NCBI GenBank assembly: GCA_039024915.1
Contig: JBCCPK010000006.1
Span: forward strand, 62,001 to 126,000
Length of the DNA stretch: 64,000 bases
Source: Pseudomonadota bacterium
GTDB taxonomy: Bacteria; Pseudomonadota; Alphaproteobacteria; Rhizobiales; MH13
Direction of reading: 5' to 3'
Shown here piece by piece: positions 40,695 through 48,827 of the stretch. The notes beneath the pieces are model-generated. The model was given only the letters and a program-made list of their open reading frames with translations. It ran no database searches and had not been told where the DNA came from. Numbering within the stretch: position 1 is the stretch's first letter; each line of letters opens with the position of its first letter. Position numbers and translations under genes: made by a program.

Positions 40695-41708
40695 TTATCC
40701 TATCGCGTGACGATTGAAGGCGGAGTATGCGCCGGTAACATGATGTTCGAGCTGCCGCTCGATATCGGCAAGCAGGCTTGAAGCACCGAGCCGAAAAAGG
40801 TCTGGCTCGAGCCAGCGCTTACCAAGCTCTTCGCGCATGAGAAACTGATAGGTCAGCATGTCCTTGGCAGTTGAGATACCGCCCGCCGGCTTGTAGCCGA
40901 CTTTTATCCCGGTGCGCTCTTCGAAGGCGCGTATGCACCGGACCATGGTGAGGGAAACACCAAGGGTGGCATTGATGCCTTCTTTGCCGGTCGATGTCTT
41001 GATGAAGTCCGCTCCAGCCATCATGCAAACGAGCGACGCCCGCGCAACGTTTCGCATCGTCTTGATATCGCCGGTGGCCAAAATGGCCTTTACGTGCGCG
41101 GCCCCGCACGCTTCGCGGTACTCGCGCATCTCATCGTACAGCGCTTGCCAGTTGGCCGTGAGAACATGTTCGCGGGTGATCACGATATCGATTTCGCTTG
41201 CGCCAGCGGCGACGGATTCCTTGATCTCCTGGACTTTCAGATGATGTGGCGACAATCCAGCCGGAAAGCCTGTTGAAACTGCGGCCACCGGAATATTGCT
41301 GCCTTCCAGCGCCTTCGCCGCTGTCTCAACGAAGCGATGGTAGACGCAGACCGCCCCGGTCTGGATCTCATGATCGCCCATACCCATCGCAGCGAGCAGA
41401 TCGTTGCGAATGGGCCGCATAGCCTTCCCGCACAGCCGCTTCACGCGCTCCGCGGTGTCGTCACCGTTGAGCGTGGTCAGATCGATGCATGTCACACCTT
41501 TGAGGAGCCACGCGGCCTGAGCGGCCTTTTTGACGGTTCTGCGCCCAGGTAACGTCGCGACGCGCCTTTGTGTCGCTGAGAGGTTGACCCGCACATCACG
41601 TACCCAACTCAAATCGAGGTCAATCGGTTGATTGCGTGCGTGTGAAGCGTTGTGCCCAACTGCCGCCGATGACGGGGTTCCAGACAGGGCGGTGACATTC
41701 GAACTCAT
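40695..41708 (-). CDS. deoC: Deoxyribose-phosphate aldolase
   Basis: Cleaves 2-deoxyribose 5-phosphate to acetaldehyde and glyceraldehyde 3-phosphate. The 337-residue long-form DeoC carries the Schiff-base Lys237 in FIKTSTGKEG, Lys273 in GYKPAGGIST and the Asp174 region in EIDIVI. The ATG at 41708 gives a plausible N-terminus; the reading frame stays open upstream to 41804 but has no better start. It is co-transcribed with the ALDH16 gene (6-base gap). Together they look like a deoxynucleoside salvage module feeding acetate and triose phosphate. Confidence 0.94.
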   Translation of the reverse strand: MSSNVTALSGTPSSAAVGHNASHARNQPIDLDLSWVRDVRVNLSATQRRVATLPGRRTVKKAAQAAWLLKGVTCIDLTTLNGDDTAERVKRLCGKAMRPIRNDLLAAMGMGDHEIQTGAVCVYHRFVETAAKALEGSNIPVAAVSTGFPAGLSPHHLKVQEIKESVAAGASEIDIVITREHVLTANWQALYDEMREYREACGAAHVKAILATGDIKTMRNVARASLVCMMAGADFIKTSTGKEGINATLGVSLTMVRCIRAFEERTGIKVGYKPAGGISTAKDMLTYQFLMREELGKRWLEPDLFRLGASSLLADIERQLEHHVTGAYSAFNRHAIG

Positions 41709-41814
41709 GGCAAAACCACAGCTTAGGACGATACGCACCTCTTCTAGCACGCACTGCGCTGGGCGCACAGGGAGTGCAGCTCCACCATGGATTTCTTCGC
41801 GCAATCAGCGTCCA

Positions 41815-41849
41815 TTCAAAAGAAAAGGGCCCCTCACCAGGAGGGGCCC
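41815..41849 (-). terminator. Rho-independent terminator of tRNA-Ser
   Basis: GGGCCCCTC (41827-41835) and GAGGGGCCC (41841-41849) form a perfect 9-bp stem with a 5-base loop. On the minus strand it is followed by TTTTCTTTTG. It lies 26 bases after the encoded CCA end of the tRNA. Confidence 0.88.
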
Positions 41850-41875
41850 AAACGTACCAAACGATCAAATTCGAA

Positions 41876-41968
41876 TGGCGGGCATGGAGGGATTCGAACC
41901 CTCGATACGGCTCTACACCGCATACTCCCTTAGCAGGGGAGCGCCTTCAGCCACTCGGCCACATGCCC
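41876..41968 (-). tRNA. tRNA-Ser (anticodon GCT)
   Basis: The minus strand reads GGGCATG at the 5' end and CATGCCC before G-CCA, a perfect 7-bp acceptor stem with an encoded CCA. The D-arm begins GGCCGAGTGGC, the anticodon loop CTGCTAA gives anticodon GCT, and a long variable arm is present as in class II tRNAs. The T-arm GGGTTCGAATCCC closes the molecule. At 90 bases without CCA it has a normal tRNA-Ser length. It decodes AGC and AGU. Confidence 0.97.
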
Positions 41969-41977
41969 TCGGCCTGC

Positions 41978-42005
41978 TTGTTATGTGGCAAGGGCAAATT
42001 GTCAA
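41978..42005 (-). promoter_or_regulatory. Putative promoter of tRNA-Ser
   Basis: On the minus strand a perfect TTGACA box (42000-42005) is followed after 16 bases by TAACAA (41978-41983), ten bases before the tRNA. The -10 box matches the consensus poorly; an overlapping CATAAC would give a better box but only a 14-base spacer. Confidence 0.45.
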
Positions 42006-42035
42006 CCAGCGGCTGCGCGGATCCTAACGGCCGAC

Positions 42036-42227
42036 TTAGCGGCCGCCGAGGTTCACGACGATGGCGTTGTAGTAGTAATATTGGGGCGTACCGTAGACCG
42101 AGCGGGCGCGCATCTCGCGAGCATATTGGAATTCGGTACGACGCTCTTCTTCCTGGCGTGCACGATGTTCTGCATATGCGCCAACCAGACGTTCGAACGG
42201 GCTAGCAATCCTTTTGAGCATTGGCAT
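42036..42227 (-). CDS. Small basic protein of unknown function with a YYYYN tail
   Basis: A 63-residue protein starting MPMLKRIASPFERL, with a charged helix (AEHRARQEEERRTEFQYARE) and a distinctive end with four tyrosines in a row (PQYYYYNAIVVNLGGR). There is no signal peptide or membrane helix. The ATG at 42227 is supported by AAAGGAA upstream; a longer reading to 42290 lacks such support. No family is recognised. It lies upstream of tRNA-Ser on the same strand. Confidence 0.65.
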   Translation of the reverse strand: MPMLKRIASPFERLVGAYAEHRARQEEERRTEFQYAREMRARSVYGTPQYYYYNAIVVNLGGR

Positions 42228-42282
42228 TGGGGCGTTCCTTTCAGATCGCTTTGGGGGGTTGATCTGAAGCCCACATACGATA

Positions 42283-42309
42283 CCGGGCACCGCTTTTGCA
42301 GGTGCCCGG
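42283..42309. repeat. Strong stem-loop between two small genes
   Basis: CCGGGCACC (42283-42291) and GGTGCCCGG (42301-42309) are perfect 9-base arms around the loop GCTTTTGCA. No U tract follows on either strand. It sits 45 bases after the Sel1-like gene and about 55 bases before the start of the 63-residue gene on the same strand, so it may be a processed terminator, an attenuator or an mRNA stabiliser. Confidence 0.5.
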
Positions 42310-42354
42310 ACGCAACTCAGCCATGCATATTGTGCAATGCAGCATTAAGATGCA

Positions 42355-42627
42355 TTAACGGTTCGCTGCAAGGAACTGGCGTGCCGCCTGAAGCGCCGAC
42401 TGCACATCCGTAGGGGACATCTCCGCAGCAACAGATTCGCGTTGGGCTTTTGCCGCTTCGCTGCCGCGCAAACTGGACAGATTGAACCATTTGTGGGCGG
42501 CGACGAGATCGACGGGAACCGAACGACCCACCGCATACATCATGCCCAGATCAAAGAATATCTTCGCATCCGGCGTGCGCGTTCCTATGAAACCGGCTTC
42601 AAACTCGTTTAAGGCAAAACGTGCCAT
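42355..42627 (-). CDS. Small Sel1-repeat-like protein
   Basis: A 90-residue cytoplasmic protein with one Sel1/TPR-like repeat in residues 22-56: FFDLGMMYAVGRSVPVDLVAAHKWFNLSS (in parts) has the family's GxxYxxGxGVxxDxxxAxxWFxxAA spacing. Single-repeat proteins of this type are common in alphaproteobacteria and their role is unknown; the repeat suggests protein binding. The start at 42627 follows GGAGTCG. The gene stands alone between the peroxiredoxin gene and the small YYYYN gene. Confidence 0.75.
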   Translation of the reverse strand: MARFALNEFEAGFIGTRTPDAKIFFDLGMMYAVGRSVPVDLVAAHKWFNLSSLRGSEAAKAQRESVAAEMSPTDVQSALQAARQFLAANR

Positions 42628-42819
42628 TGTTGACGACTCCTGTCTTGTCCGGAGGCGGTCTCGCGTTCCTGGCGATACCTTGGCCTCGTTGCAGACAGAC
42701 TGGCCTGAATGATTTGAATAGCTGGCTAAAACTTGCGCTTAATTCTCTTTGAATCGAAGTTTAAGGCGTTGGTAACGCTATAAAATCGGGTAACCATACG
42801 ACCCGCGCTATTGCGCCGA

Positions 42820-42845
42820 AAACGCAGGCGGGCTTGGCGCCCGCC
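42820..42845 (-). terminator. Probable terminator of the peroxiredoxin gene
   Basis: GGCGGGC (42827-42833) and GCCCGCC (42839-42845) form a 7-bp GC stem with a 5-base loop. On the minus strand it is followed by TGCGTTTTC, a short and slightly displaced U tract. It lies 41 bases after the peroxiredoxin stop. Confidence 0.55.
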
Positions 42846-42885
42846 TTTACACTTGTAAACGCCGTCGCAACGGTTGGGTTTACAC

Positions 42886-43374
42886 TCAGTCAAGCATAGT
42901 GAGGATTGCATCCGCACTTGAAGCCTTCGCTTCGGCAGGCGAGTCCTCCACAGCCAACGCAGAGATTACGCCATCATCCACCACCGCGGCATAACGCAGA
43001 GAACGCGACCCCAAGCCGAACGCCGACCCATCAAGGACCATGTCAGCCGCAGTTGTGAATGTTGCGCTGCCGTCGGCAAGGAAAGTGATGGCATCATCCG
43101 GATCGCCGGCTTTCTTCCACTCGGCCATCACGAACGGATCGTTGACTGAGACCACAGCGATGGCGTCTACGCCTTTGGCTTTCAGATCACCGGCATGTTT
43201 CACGTAGCTCGGCAGGTGGTTGTTGTTGCAGGTCGGCGTGAACGCGCCCGGTACAGCAAAAAGGACAACCTTCTTACCAGCAAAAAGATCGCTTTTGCTC
43301 ATTTCAGCTGGACCCTCGGCTGTGATAGCGGTGAGTGGGACATCTGGTAGGGCATCGCCGACGGAAAGGGGCAT
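42886..43374 (-). CDS. Peroxiredoxin (Prx5-like)
   Basis: A 162-residue thiol peroxidase that reduces hydrogen and organic peroxides. The peroxidatic Cys49 sits in VPGAFTPTC, with the expected Pro and Thr, and the C-terminal GSRSLRYAAVVDDG stretch is typical of the Prx5 group. Cys49 is the only cysteine, so there is no resolving Cys within the chain. A 1-Cys mechanism with glutathione or a separate reductant is expected. The gene is alone, with its own terminator. Confidence 0.93.
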   Translation of the reverse strand: MPLSVGDALPDVPLTAITAEGPAEMSKSDLFAGKKVVLFAVPGAFTPTCNNNHLPSYVKHAGDLKAKGVDAIAVVSVNDPFVMAEWKKAGDPDDAITFLADGSATFTTAADMVLDGSAFGLGSRSLRYAAVVDDGVISALAVEDSPAEAKASSADAILTMLD

Positions 43375-43462
43375 TGGGCTTCCTCGCTTATGTGTTGCGC
43401 TCTGGTGAGCACGTCAATTTCCTGTTTCGCAACATAAGCTGACACGTCGCAGAAACCACCCC

Positions 43463-44233
43463 TCACCCGCCGCTGTGCGATGGGAAGGCCTGAACCCTCA
43501 CGCTTCGCCCTGGGACGACTTCCAACAGGTTGATGGGCCGGGGAATATGAGAAAGTGTTTCAGCCGAGGGCATGGTGTTCCAGACCTTTGAAGCATGCCC
43601 ATCGAAGCGCTCAAGGATCCAGAACCGGTCGAGAACGTCAGCTGTGCCCATAGTCAGATCATCGACCACTACTGGCAGGCGGCTCAGAAGGGTCAGATAG
43701 CCTGACAGGCTGGAACCATCGGGGGGGCTAGCTGCCACATCAGTCCCGAGGTTAATCCGCAACGCGCCAGAAGCGGGCACGCAAAGAACCTCACACAAGC
43801 CGATCGTGAAGCTGAGATCGACATCGATAGGCTGGTCCGCGTCATAAGGGGTCAACACAACAGGCCAGATCGTGTCGTTTGTGTAGCCGATTGACTGCCC
43901 GTCCGCTTCGTCAAAAAGCTGTGGCGCCGGGAATGCGACGCGCACGTTCAGTAAATTGCCGCTGTGCGACCAGTCGAAGCTGGGCTCCAAGCCAAAGCGG
44001 CCTGGCGCTCGCCAATAGGTTTTCCAACCTTCATCGAGTTCAACGTGCAAAAAGGCGAGCTGGTCGCCCTCCTCAAGCATCAGCGCATCGGCAAGCATTG
44101 GCACAACAACAGCGGGTGCGGCTTCAATCGACAGCTCCGCCCCGGCGAAGCGTACCGCGTGCTGATCTTGAGCCGATGCGCTGCCAGCAAACGTCACGCC
44201 GACGAGAGCAAACACCGATGGAAGCCGTGGCAT
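43463..44233 (-). CDS. Periplasmic DsbD N-terminal-domain-like protein
   Basis: A 256-residue exported protein: signal peptide with cleavage after GSASA (about residue 21), then a domain matching the thiol-disulfide interchange domain of DsbD (LEEGWKTYWRAPG-type motif, here VELDEGWKTYWRAPGRFG). The redox pair appears as Cys-Glu-Val-Leu-Cys in FTIGLCEVLCVP. The membrane-spanning domain and C-terminal thioredoxin domain of full DsbD are absent. The ATG at 44233 is chosen because it begins the signal peptide; the frame stays open further upstream. It is divergent from yqgE. Confidence 0.85.
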   Translation of the reverse strand: MPRLPSVFALVGVTFAGSASAQDQHAVRFAGAELSIEAAPAVVVPMLADALMLEEGDQLAFLHVELDEGWKTYWRAPGRFGLEPSFDWSHSGNLLNVRVAFPAPQLFDEADGQSIGYTNDTIWPVVLTPYDADQPIDVDLSFTIGLCEVLCVPASGALRINLGTDVAASPPDGSSLSGYLTLLSRLPVVVDDLTMGTADVLDRFWILERFDGHASKVWNTMPSAETLSHIPRPINLLEVVPGRSVRVQAFPSHSGG

Positions 44234-44457
44234 TTGCCCGTAGACGATCTGGAAGACGGTGGTTCCGATCTGCTGAACGCAATCACAAAAGACCAACAAT
44301 GGGGTGGGCCTGCGAGCGGAACTTTGCATGTCGGGTTTTTGCGAGGCACGATACTCCTGCTTGGGAATCACCACACGCTTGACGGCTGAGGTCTCAGACC
44401 CAACTTTTCGCATCGTAACGTTGTCTCTCCCTCATCACCATTCCGGTCACCAGCCGC

Positions 44458-45045
44458 ATGCCTGATCAAACCTTTCCCAGCCTTGCCGGACAAGCGCTTA
44501 TCGCGATGCCGACCATAGGGGATAGCCGCTTTCAGCGCACGGTCATCTATCTTTGCATGCACGATGCCAACGGGGCGATGGGTTTAGTGGTCAACAAGCC
44601 GGACCCCAAGCGCAGCATCGCCGACATCATGCGAGAGCTAGACCTGCTACCCGGCGAGGAAACCGAGCAGCCCGATACACTCTCCGCGCCGCTATTGTTG
44701 GGTGGGCCCGTTGAGAAGAGCAGAGGCTTCCTTCTGCATGCGCCTTCGGGCGTTACGCGAGAAGGAACTGTGAAAGTTGCGGACGGCGTCGAGTTGAGCA
44801 CGACCCTCGACACCTTGCGCGAGATAGGCAGCGGCCAGGGTCCTGAGCGCTTTTTGCTGGCTGTCGGTTTTGCAAGCTGGACCGCTGGACAACTCGACAC
44901 AGAGATTTTGAACAACGTCTGGCTGAACGCGGAGATGTCTGCTGACGAATTATTCACCACGCCTGCCCCTCTCCTGTACGCAGCCAGCCTTTCAGGTCTG
45001 GGGGTCGACCTTCACCAGTTGTCGCCAACGGCCGGGCGCGGCTGA
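44458..45045 (+). CDS. YqgE/AlgH family protein
   Basis: A 195-residue DUF179 protein. Family signatures: LAGQALIAMPTIGDSRFQRTVIYLC (in parts) at the N-terminus, GAMGLVVNKP, the LLGGPVE motif and a VGFASWTAGQLDTEI segment. AlgH was linked to alginate regulation in Pseudomonas, but the biochemical function is unknown. It is divergent from the DsbD-like gene and converges on the glutathione transferase gene with a 6-base gap. Confidence 0.93.
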   Translation: MPDQTFPSLAGQALIAMPTIGDSRFQRTVIYLCMHDANGAMGLVVNKPDPKRSIADIMRELDLLPGEETEQPDTLSAPLLLGGPVEKSRGFLLHAPSGVTREGTVKVADGVELSTTLDTLREIGSGQGPERFLLAVGFASWTAGQLDTEILNNVWLNAEMSADELFTTPAPLLYAASLSGLGVDLHQLSPTAGRG

Positions 45046-45051
45046 GCGCCG

Positions 45052-45750
45052 TCAGCGCGCACGCTGACCAAATAGCACCTTTTTGTCCTCCTCACTCATC
45101 GGCTTGCGGAAATCGGCCCCGACTTCGAGCCCGCGCTTGACGCCGGGCCGATCCATCATCGTGGCCATCCAACGTTCAAGATTGGGAAACTCGGCAATGT
45201 CCATCTGCTGCTTCTCCCATCCCCTCGCCCAACCGATACAGGCCATATCGGCGATGGAATAGTCGCCAGCAATGTAGTCCTGACCATTGAGCTGCTTGTT
45301 CAGGACGCCGTAAAGCCGATGCGTTTCATCGGTGTAGCGTTTCTTCGCGTAGGGCACATCTTCGGGCGCGTAGGTGTTGAAATGATGGTTCTGGCCAAGC
45401 ATCGGGCCGAAGCCGCCCATCTGCCACATCAGCCATTCCTCGACCTGCACACGCGACCGCTCGTCGGTTGGGTAAAATTGCCCAAATTTGCGGCCCAGAT
45501 ATTGCAGGATTGCGCCGGACTCAAAGATCGATATCGGTTCACCGCCCGGACCTTCCGGGTCGATAATGGCGGGCATACGATTGTTTGGGGCGATCTTCAG
45601 AAAGTCGGGCTTGAACTGGTCACCTTTACCGATGTTGATCGGATACACCGTGTAAGGAATACCCGTTTCCTCGAAGTAGATTGTGACTTTGAACCCATTG
45701 GGCGTCGGCCAGAAAAACAGGTCAATCGGCGTCTTCTGTTCGGTCATCAT
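45052..45750 (-). CDS. Glutathione S-transferase family protein (YfcG/YghU-like)
   Basis: A 232-residue cytoplasmic protein with an N-terminal thioredoxin fold and a C-terminal helical domain. WPTPNGFKVTIYFEE matches the Nu-class/YfcG active-site loop, where Thr and Asn replace the usual Tyr or Ser. FESGAILQYLG is the glutathione gamma-glutamate-binding motif. YfcG-type enzymes act as disulfide-bond reductases. The ATG three bases in (45747) is an equal alternative start. Confidence 0.92.
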   Translation of the reverse strand: MMTEQKTPIDLFFWPTPNGFKVTIYFEETGIPYTVYPINIGKGDQFKPDFLKIAPNNRMPAIIDPEGPGGEPISIFESGAILQYLGRKFGQFYPTDERSRVQVEEWLMWQMGGFGPMLGQNHHFNTYAPEDVPYAKKRYTDETHRLYGVLNKQLNGQDYIAGDYSIADMACIGWARGWEKQQMDIAEFPNLERWMATMMDRPGVKRGLEVGADFRKPMSEEDKKVLFGQRAR

Positions 45751-45888
45751 GATCTCTCATTTGGAGGCCGCACGGCCTGGAGCGTCGACCTGACATACGG
45801 GTATGCGCCAGCGGATGAAAGGGCGGCCCGGTAACGTTTTCCTGATCTTTGGAAGCTAGTTTCGGAACCGACAAGTACGGAGTATGCG

Positions 45889-46551
45889 GTGGAGCTGAGT
45901 ACCTACCTCCCTGCAATTGGAATGGCTGGCAACATCGGGCGTGAGAGTCCGGTGAATGGGCAAGCCAGTTTGAAATCCCCCGCTGGCGCAGCAGGGGAAA
46001 GCCCTTCCGTGCGCGCCGGTTCGCCAGACGGTGAGTTGACCGAGGCCCAGGAACGTCAGGTCGAAAAACTCAAGAAACGCGACGCCGAAGTGCGCGCGCA
46101 CGAGCAAGCCCACGCGCAAGTTGGTGGTTCCTACGCCGGCGCCCCAACCTATCAATACACCAAGGGGCCCGACGGCAAAAAATACGCAACATCTGGCGAG
46201 GTCCAGATCGATTCGTCGCCTGAACGCACCCCAGAGGCCACCATCCGCAAGATGGAGGTCGTGATCCGTGCCGCGCTCGCGCCAGCCGAGCCATCGACCC
46301 AGGATCAGGCAGTAGCGCGCCAGGCGCAGGCAACCAAACAACAAGCTCAAATGGAACTTGCCAAACAGCGGGCGGCTGGAGTGGATACAGAGGCTGCTGG
46401 CGGCATGAGCGCACTCACTTCCCCGCTGGCGGCGCAAGCAACATCCTCATCGTGGGACAGCACGGCGACTGCTGCCCAAGCGCAGAAGGCGATGGAAGCC
46501 GCAGTGCAGGCCTATCAGGCGTCTGCCAATCTTTACGGCCTGGGCGGATAG
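45889..46551 (+). CDS. SprA-related putative metalloprotease
   Basis: A 220-residue protein of the SprA-related/CJM1_0395 putative metalloprotease family. A zinc-protease-like HEQAH (His71 to His75) lies in a charged helix, then GGSYAGAPTYQYTKGPDGKKY (in parts), SGEVQIDSSPERTPEATIRKM and a Gln/Ala-rich region. No signal peptide is seen. The GTG start is supported by GGAG six bases upstream. Protease activity has not to my knowledge been shown for the family. It converges with the DM13 gene (6-base gap). Confidence 0.85.
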   Translation: MELSTYLPAIGMAGNIGRESPVNGQASLKSPAGAAGESPSVRAGSPDGELTEAQERQVEKLKKRDAEVRAHEQAHAQVGGSYAGAPTYQYTKGPDGKKYATSGEVQIDSSPERTPEATIRKMEVVIRAALAPAEPSTQDQAVARQAQATKQQAQMELAKQRAAGVDTEAAGGMSALTSPLAAQATSSSWDSTATAAQAQKAMEAAVQAYQASANLYGLGG

Positions 46552-46557
46552 GGTGCT

Positions 46558-47043
46558 CTACTGCGTGGCCGTAAGCGTGGCGGTCGCGAATAAAACCGAA
46601 AACTGCTCGCACCAGATCACGACCGAGCCATATTCGCTCAGGTCTACGCCTTCTGGCACAGTGTAGGTTTGGTCGCCGATATTGCCCTTGAGCAGTCCCA
46701 AAGAAACCCACTCGCTCTCAAGGACTGCACGCGAGTTCGCCGGGGCAGGATCAGCGACGAGCCAAACCTCAAGATCTGGCCCGTTGGTCACTTCGAACTC
46801 GGTGAAGCGAATGAGCGGCGCGCCAGTGGCGGTTTCGAGCTGCATAGCGTTTCCAGCGCCTTGGTGTGCCCGGTCGGCGCCCTGAAACGTCCCCGCACGT
46901 ATCACCGACACCATCAACTCATCTGGCAGTGCTTCATCGACAACCTGATCGATCCACAGGGGCGATGCGAGATACCAAAATGCATTACCGGCGACGAACC
47001 CGATCAGAAAAACCGGAATGGCGATTGCGAGAAATCTCTTCAT
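46558..47043 (-). CDS. DM13-domain protein
   Basis: A 161-residue protein with an N-terminal signal anchor (about residues 4-26) and a DM13 domain (about 48-160), with FEVTNGPDLEVWLV, GNIGDQTYTVPEGVDL and the VVIWCEQFSVLFATA ending that carries the domain's conserved Cys. DM13 domains are suggested to bind a redox cofactor through that Cys. GGGGG precedes its ATG, 27 bases after gatB, so it may be the last gene of the gat operon. Confidence 0.9.
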   Translation of the reverse strand: MKRFLAIAIPVFLIGFVAGNAFWYLASPLWIDQVVDEALPDELMVSVIRAGTFQGADRAHQGAGNAMQLETATGAPLIRFTEFEVTNGPDLEVWLVADPAPANSRAVLESEWVSLGLLKGNIGDQTYTVPEGVDLSEYGSVVIWCEQFSVLFATATLTATQ

Positions 47044-47070
47044 GGCGCTACCCCCTGTTTTTTAGGCAGC

Positions 47071-48564
47071 CTACAGGCCCAGCTTGTCGCGCACCATCTG
47101 TTGAACTGCTTGCGGATTGGCTTTGCCACCTGTCGCTTTCATGACCTGACCGACAAACCATCCTGCGAGGTTTGGCTTGGCTTTCGCCTGCTCGACCTTA
47201 TCGGGGTTGGCCGCGATCACCTCATCAACGGCAGCCTCGATCGCACCGGTGTCGGTCACCTGCTTCATGCCACGATCGTCCACGATCTGACGCGGATCGC
47301 CGCCCTCGGACCAGACGATCTCAAACAGCTCCTTGCCGATCTTACCGGAGATCACCTGTTCGCCGATCAGATCAATGATCGCGCCGAGCTGTTCGGATGA
47401 GACCGGGCTGTTGGAAACACTCAAGCCTTCCTTGTTCAGACGACCGAAAAGCTCATTAATTGTCCAGTTCGCTGCTTGCTTACCATCCCGCCCTCTGGCC
47501 ACTTGATCAAAGAAATCGGCGGTTTCTCGTTCAGAGACAAGCACCGAGGCGTCATACGGGGTGATGCCATAGTCGGCGATGAAGCGCTGCTTCTTGTCAT
47601 CAGGTAGTTCGGGCAAGTCATCAGCAAGCCCATCGACAAAGGCCTGGTCGAATTCAAGCGGCAGCAAGTCGGGATCGGGGAAGTATCGGTAGTCGTGCGC
47701 TTCTTCCTTTGAGCGCATGGAGCGGGTCTCACCCTTGCTCGGATCAAACAGGCGCGTTTCCTGATCGATCTCTCCACCGTCCTCCAAAATGGCGATCTGA
47801 CGCCGGGCTTCATATTCGATGGCCTGCACGGCGAAGCGCATGGAGTTCACGTTCTTGATCTCGCAACGGGTGCCAAACCCCTCGCCCGGTCGCCGCACCG
47901 AGACATTGATATCGGCCCGCATGGAGCCTTCTTCCATATTGCCGTCACAGGTGCCCAGATAGCGAAGGATTGACCGCAGCTTGGTCAGATAGGCCCGGGC
48001 TTCCTCCGACGAACGGATGTCGGGTTTGGAAACGATTTCCATCAGCGCGACGCCAGACCGGTTAAGATCGACAAAGCTCATGGTCGGGTGCTGATCATGC
48101 AGGCTCTTGCCCGCGTCCTGCTCAAGGTGAAGCCGCTCAATGCCGACCTCGAAGCTCGTACCGTCTGCTTGGTCGACGGTTATGACTCCTTCACCCACAA
48201 TAGGGTCGAGAAATTGGGAAATCTGGTAGCCTTGCGGCAGGTCGGGATAGAAGTAGTTCTTGCGATCAAAGACCGACCGAAGGTTGATCTGGGCCTTGAG
48301 GCCAAGCCCGGTTCGGACGGCCTGTTTCACGCATTCCGCGTTGATAACGGGCAGCATCCCAGGCATCGCCGCGTCAACAAGCGAGACGTTTGAATTTGGC
48401 GCGTTGCCGAATTGGGTCGATGCACCGGAGAAAAGCTTGGACTCGCTGGTAACTTGGGCGTGCACCTCAAGACCGATGATCAGCTCCCAGTCCCCGGTCG
48501 AACCGGGAATAAACTTCTTGGGGTCAGCCTGCCGGTTCTCCGGCAATTGAACATGTTGGTTCAT
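47071..48564 (-). CDS. gatB: Asp/Glu-tRNA amidotransferase subunit B
   Basis: The kinase/amidase-partner subunit of GatCAB, which converts Glu-tRNA(Gln) and Asp-tRNA(Asn) to the cognate forms. Of its 497 residues the N-terminal cradle has [39 protein letters not shown] and [12 protein letters not shown]; the YqeY-like tail domain ends with [16 protein letters not shown]. It is transcribed with gatC and gatA, but two extra genes lie between gatA and gatB. Confidence 0.96.
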   Translation of the reverse strand: MNQHVQLPENRQADPKKFIPGSTGDWELIIGLEVHAQVTSESKLFSGASTQFGNAPNSNVSLVDAAMPGMLPVINAECVKQAVRTGLGLKAQINLRSVFDRKNYFYPDLPQGYQISQFLDPIVGEGVITVDQADGTSFEVGIERLHLEQDAGKSLHDQHPTMSFVDLNRSGVALMEIVSKPDIRSSEEARAYLTKLRSILRYLGTCDGNMEEGSMRADINVSVRRPGEGFGTRCEIKNVNSMRFAVQAIEYEARRQIAILEDGGEIDQETRLFDPSKGETRSMRSKEEAHDYRYFPDPDLLPLEFDQAFVDGLADDLPELPDDKKQRFIADYGITPYDASVLVSERETADFFDQVARGRDGKQAANWTINELFGRLNKEGLSVSNSPVSSEQLGAIIDLIGEQVISGKIGKELFEIVWSEGGDPRQIVDDRGMKQVTDTGAIEAAVDEVIAANPDKVEQAKAKPNLAGWFVGQVMKATGGKANPQAVQQMVRDKLGL

Positions 48565-48599
48565 TTTAGCGTTCGTCCTATCGGATGCGTACCGAGGGG

Positions 48600-48827
48600 C
48601 TATTTGTTTTCAAGGCCCCTCACCCAGCGCTTGAGGCCGTAAAACCCCAAAGCTCCAATCACGAAGAAGATCGCCGTGACCATCAGTTGGCCGTTCATAG
48701 CGTCTTCCCCGCGCATGGTGTTCAAAGTGATCAGGATTGCCAGAAGGACCGCAATCACGAGCATCAAGACCGCAAGGATACCTGTGAATGTGCCAAACAG
48801 CATGCGTGATAGCGGCAGTCTGCTCAT
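48600..48827 (-). CDS. Two-helix membrane protein of unknown function
   Basis: A 75-residue protein with membrane helices at about residues 12-34 and 47-65 and a basic cytoplasmic end ([11 protein letters not shown]). No family is recognised. Its ATG overlaps the stop of the GNAT-chorismate mutase gene in an ATGA junction, so it is probably translated by coupling. It precedes gatB by 35 bases. Its operon position points to co-expression with gatCAB but not to a role. Confidence 0.75.
   Translation of the reverse strand: MSRLPLSRMLFGTFTGILAVLMLVIAVLLAILITLNTMRGEDAMNGQLMVTAIFFVIGALGFYGLKRWVRGLENK

Noticed and set aside
41876-41968. tRNA-Ser as an integration site for a mobile element
   Set aside because: There is no integrase, no repeat of the tRNA 3' end and no composition shift in the flanking sequence.
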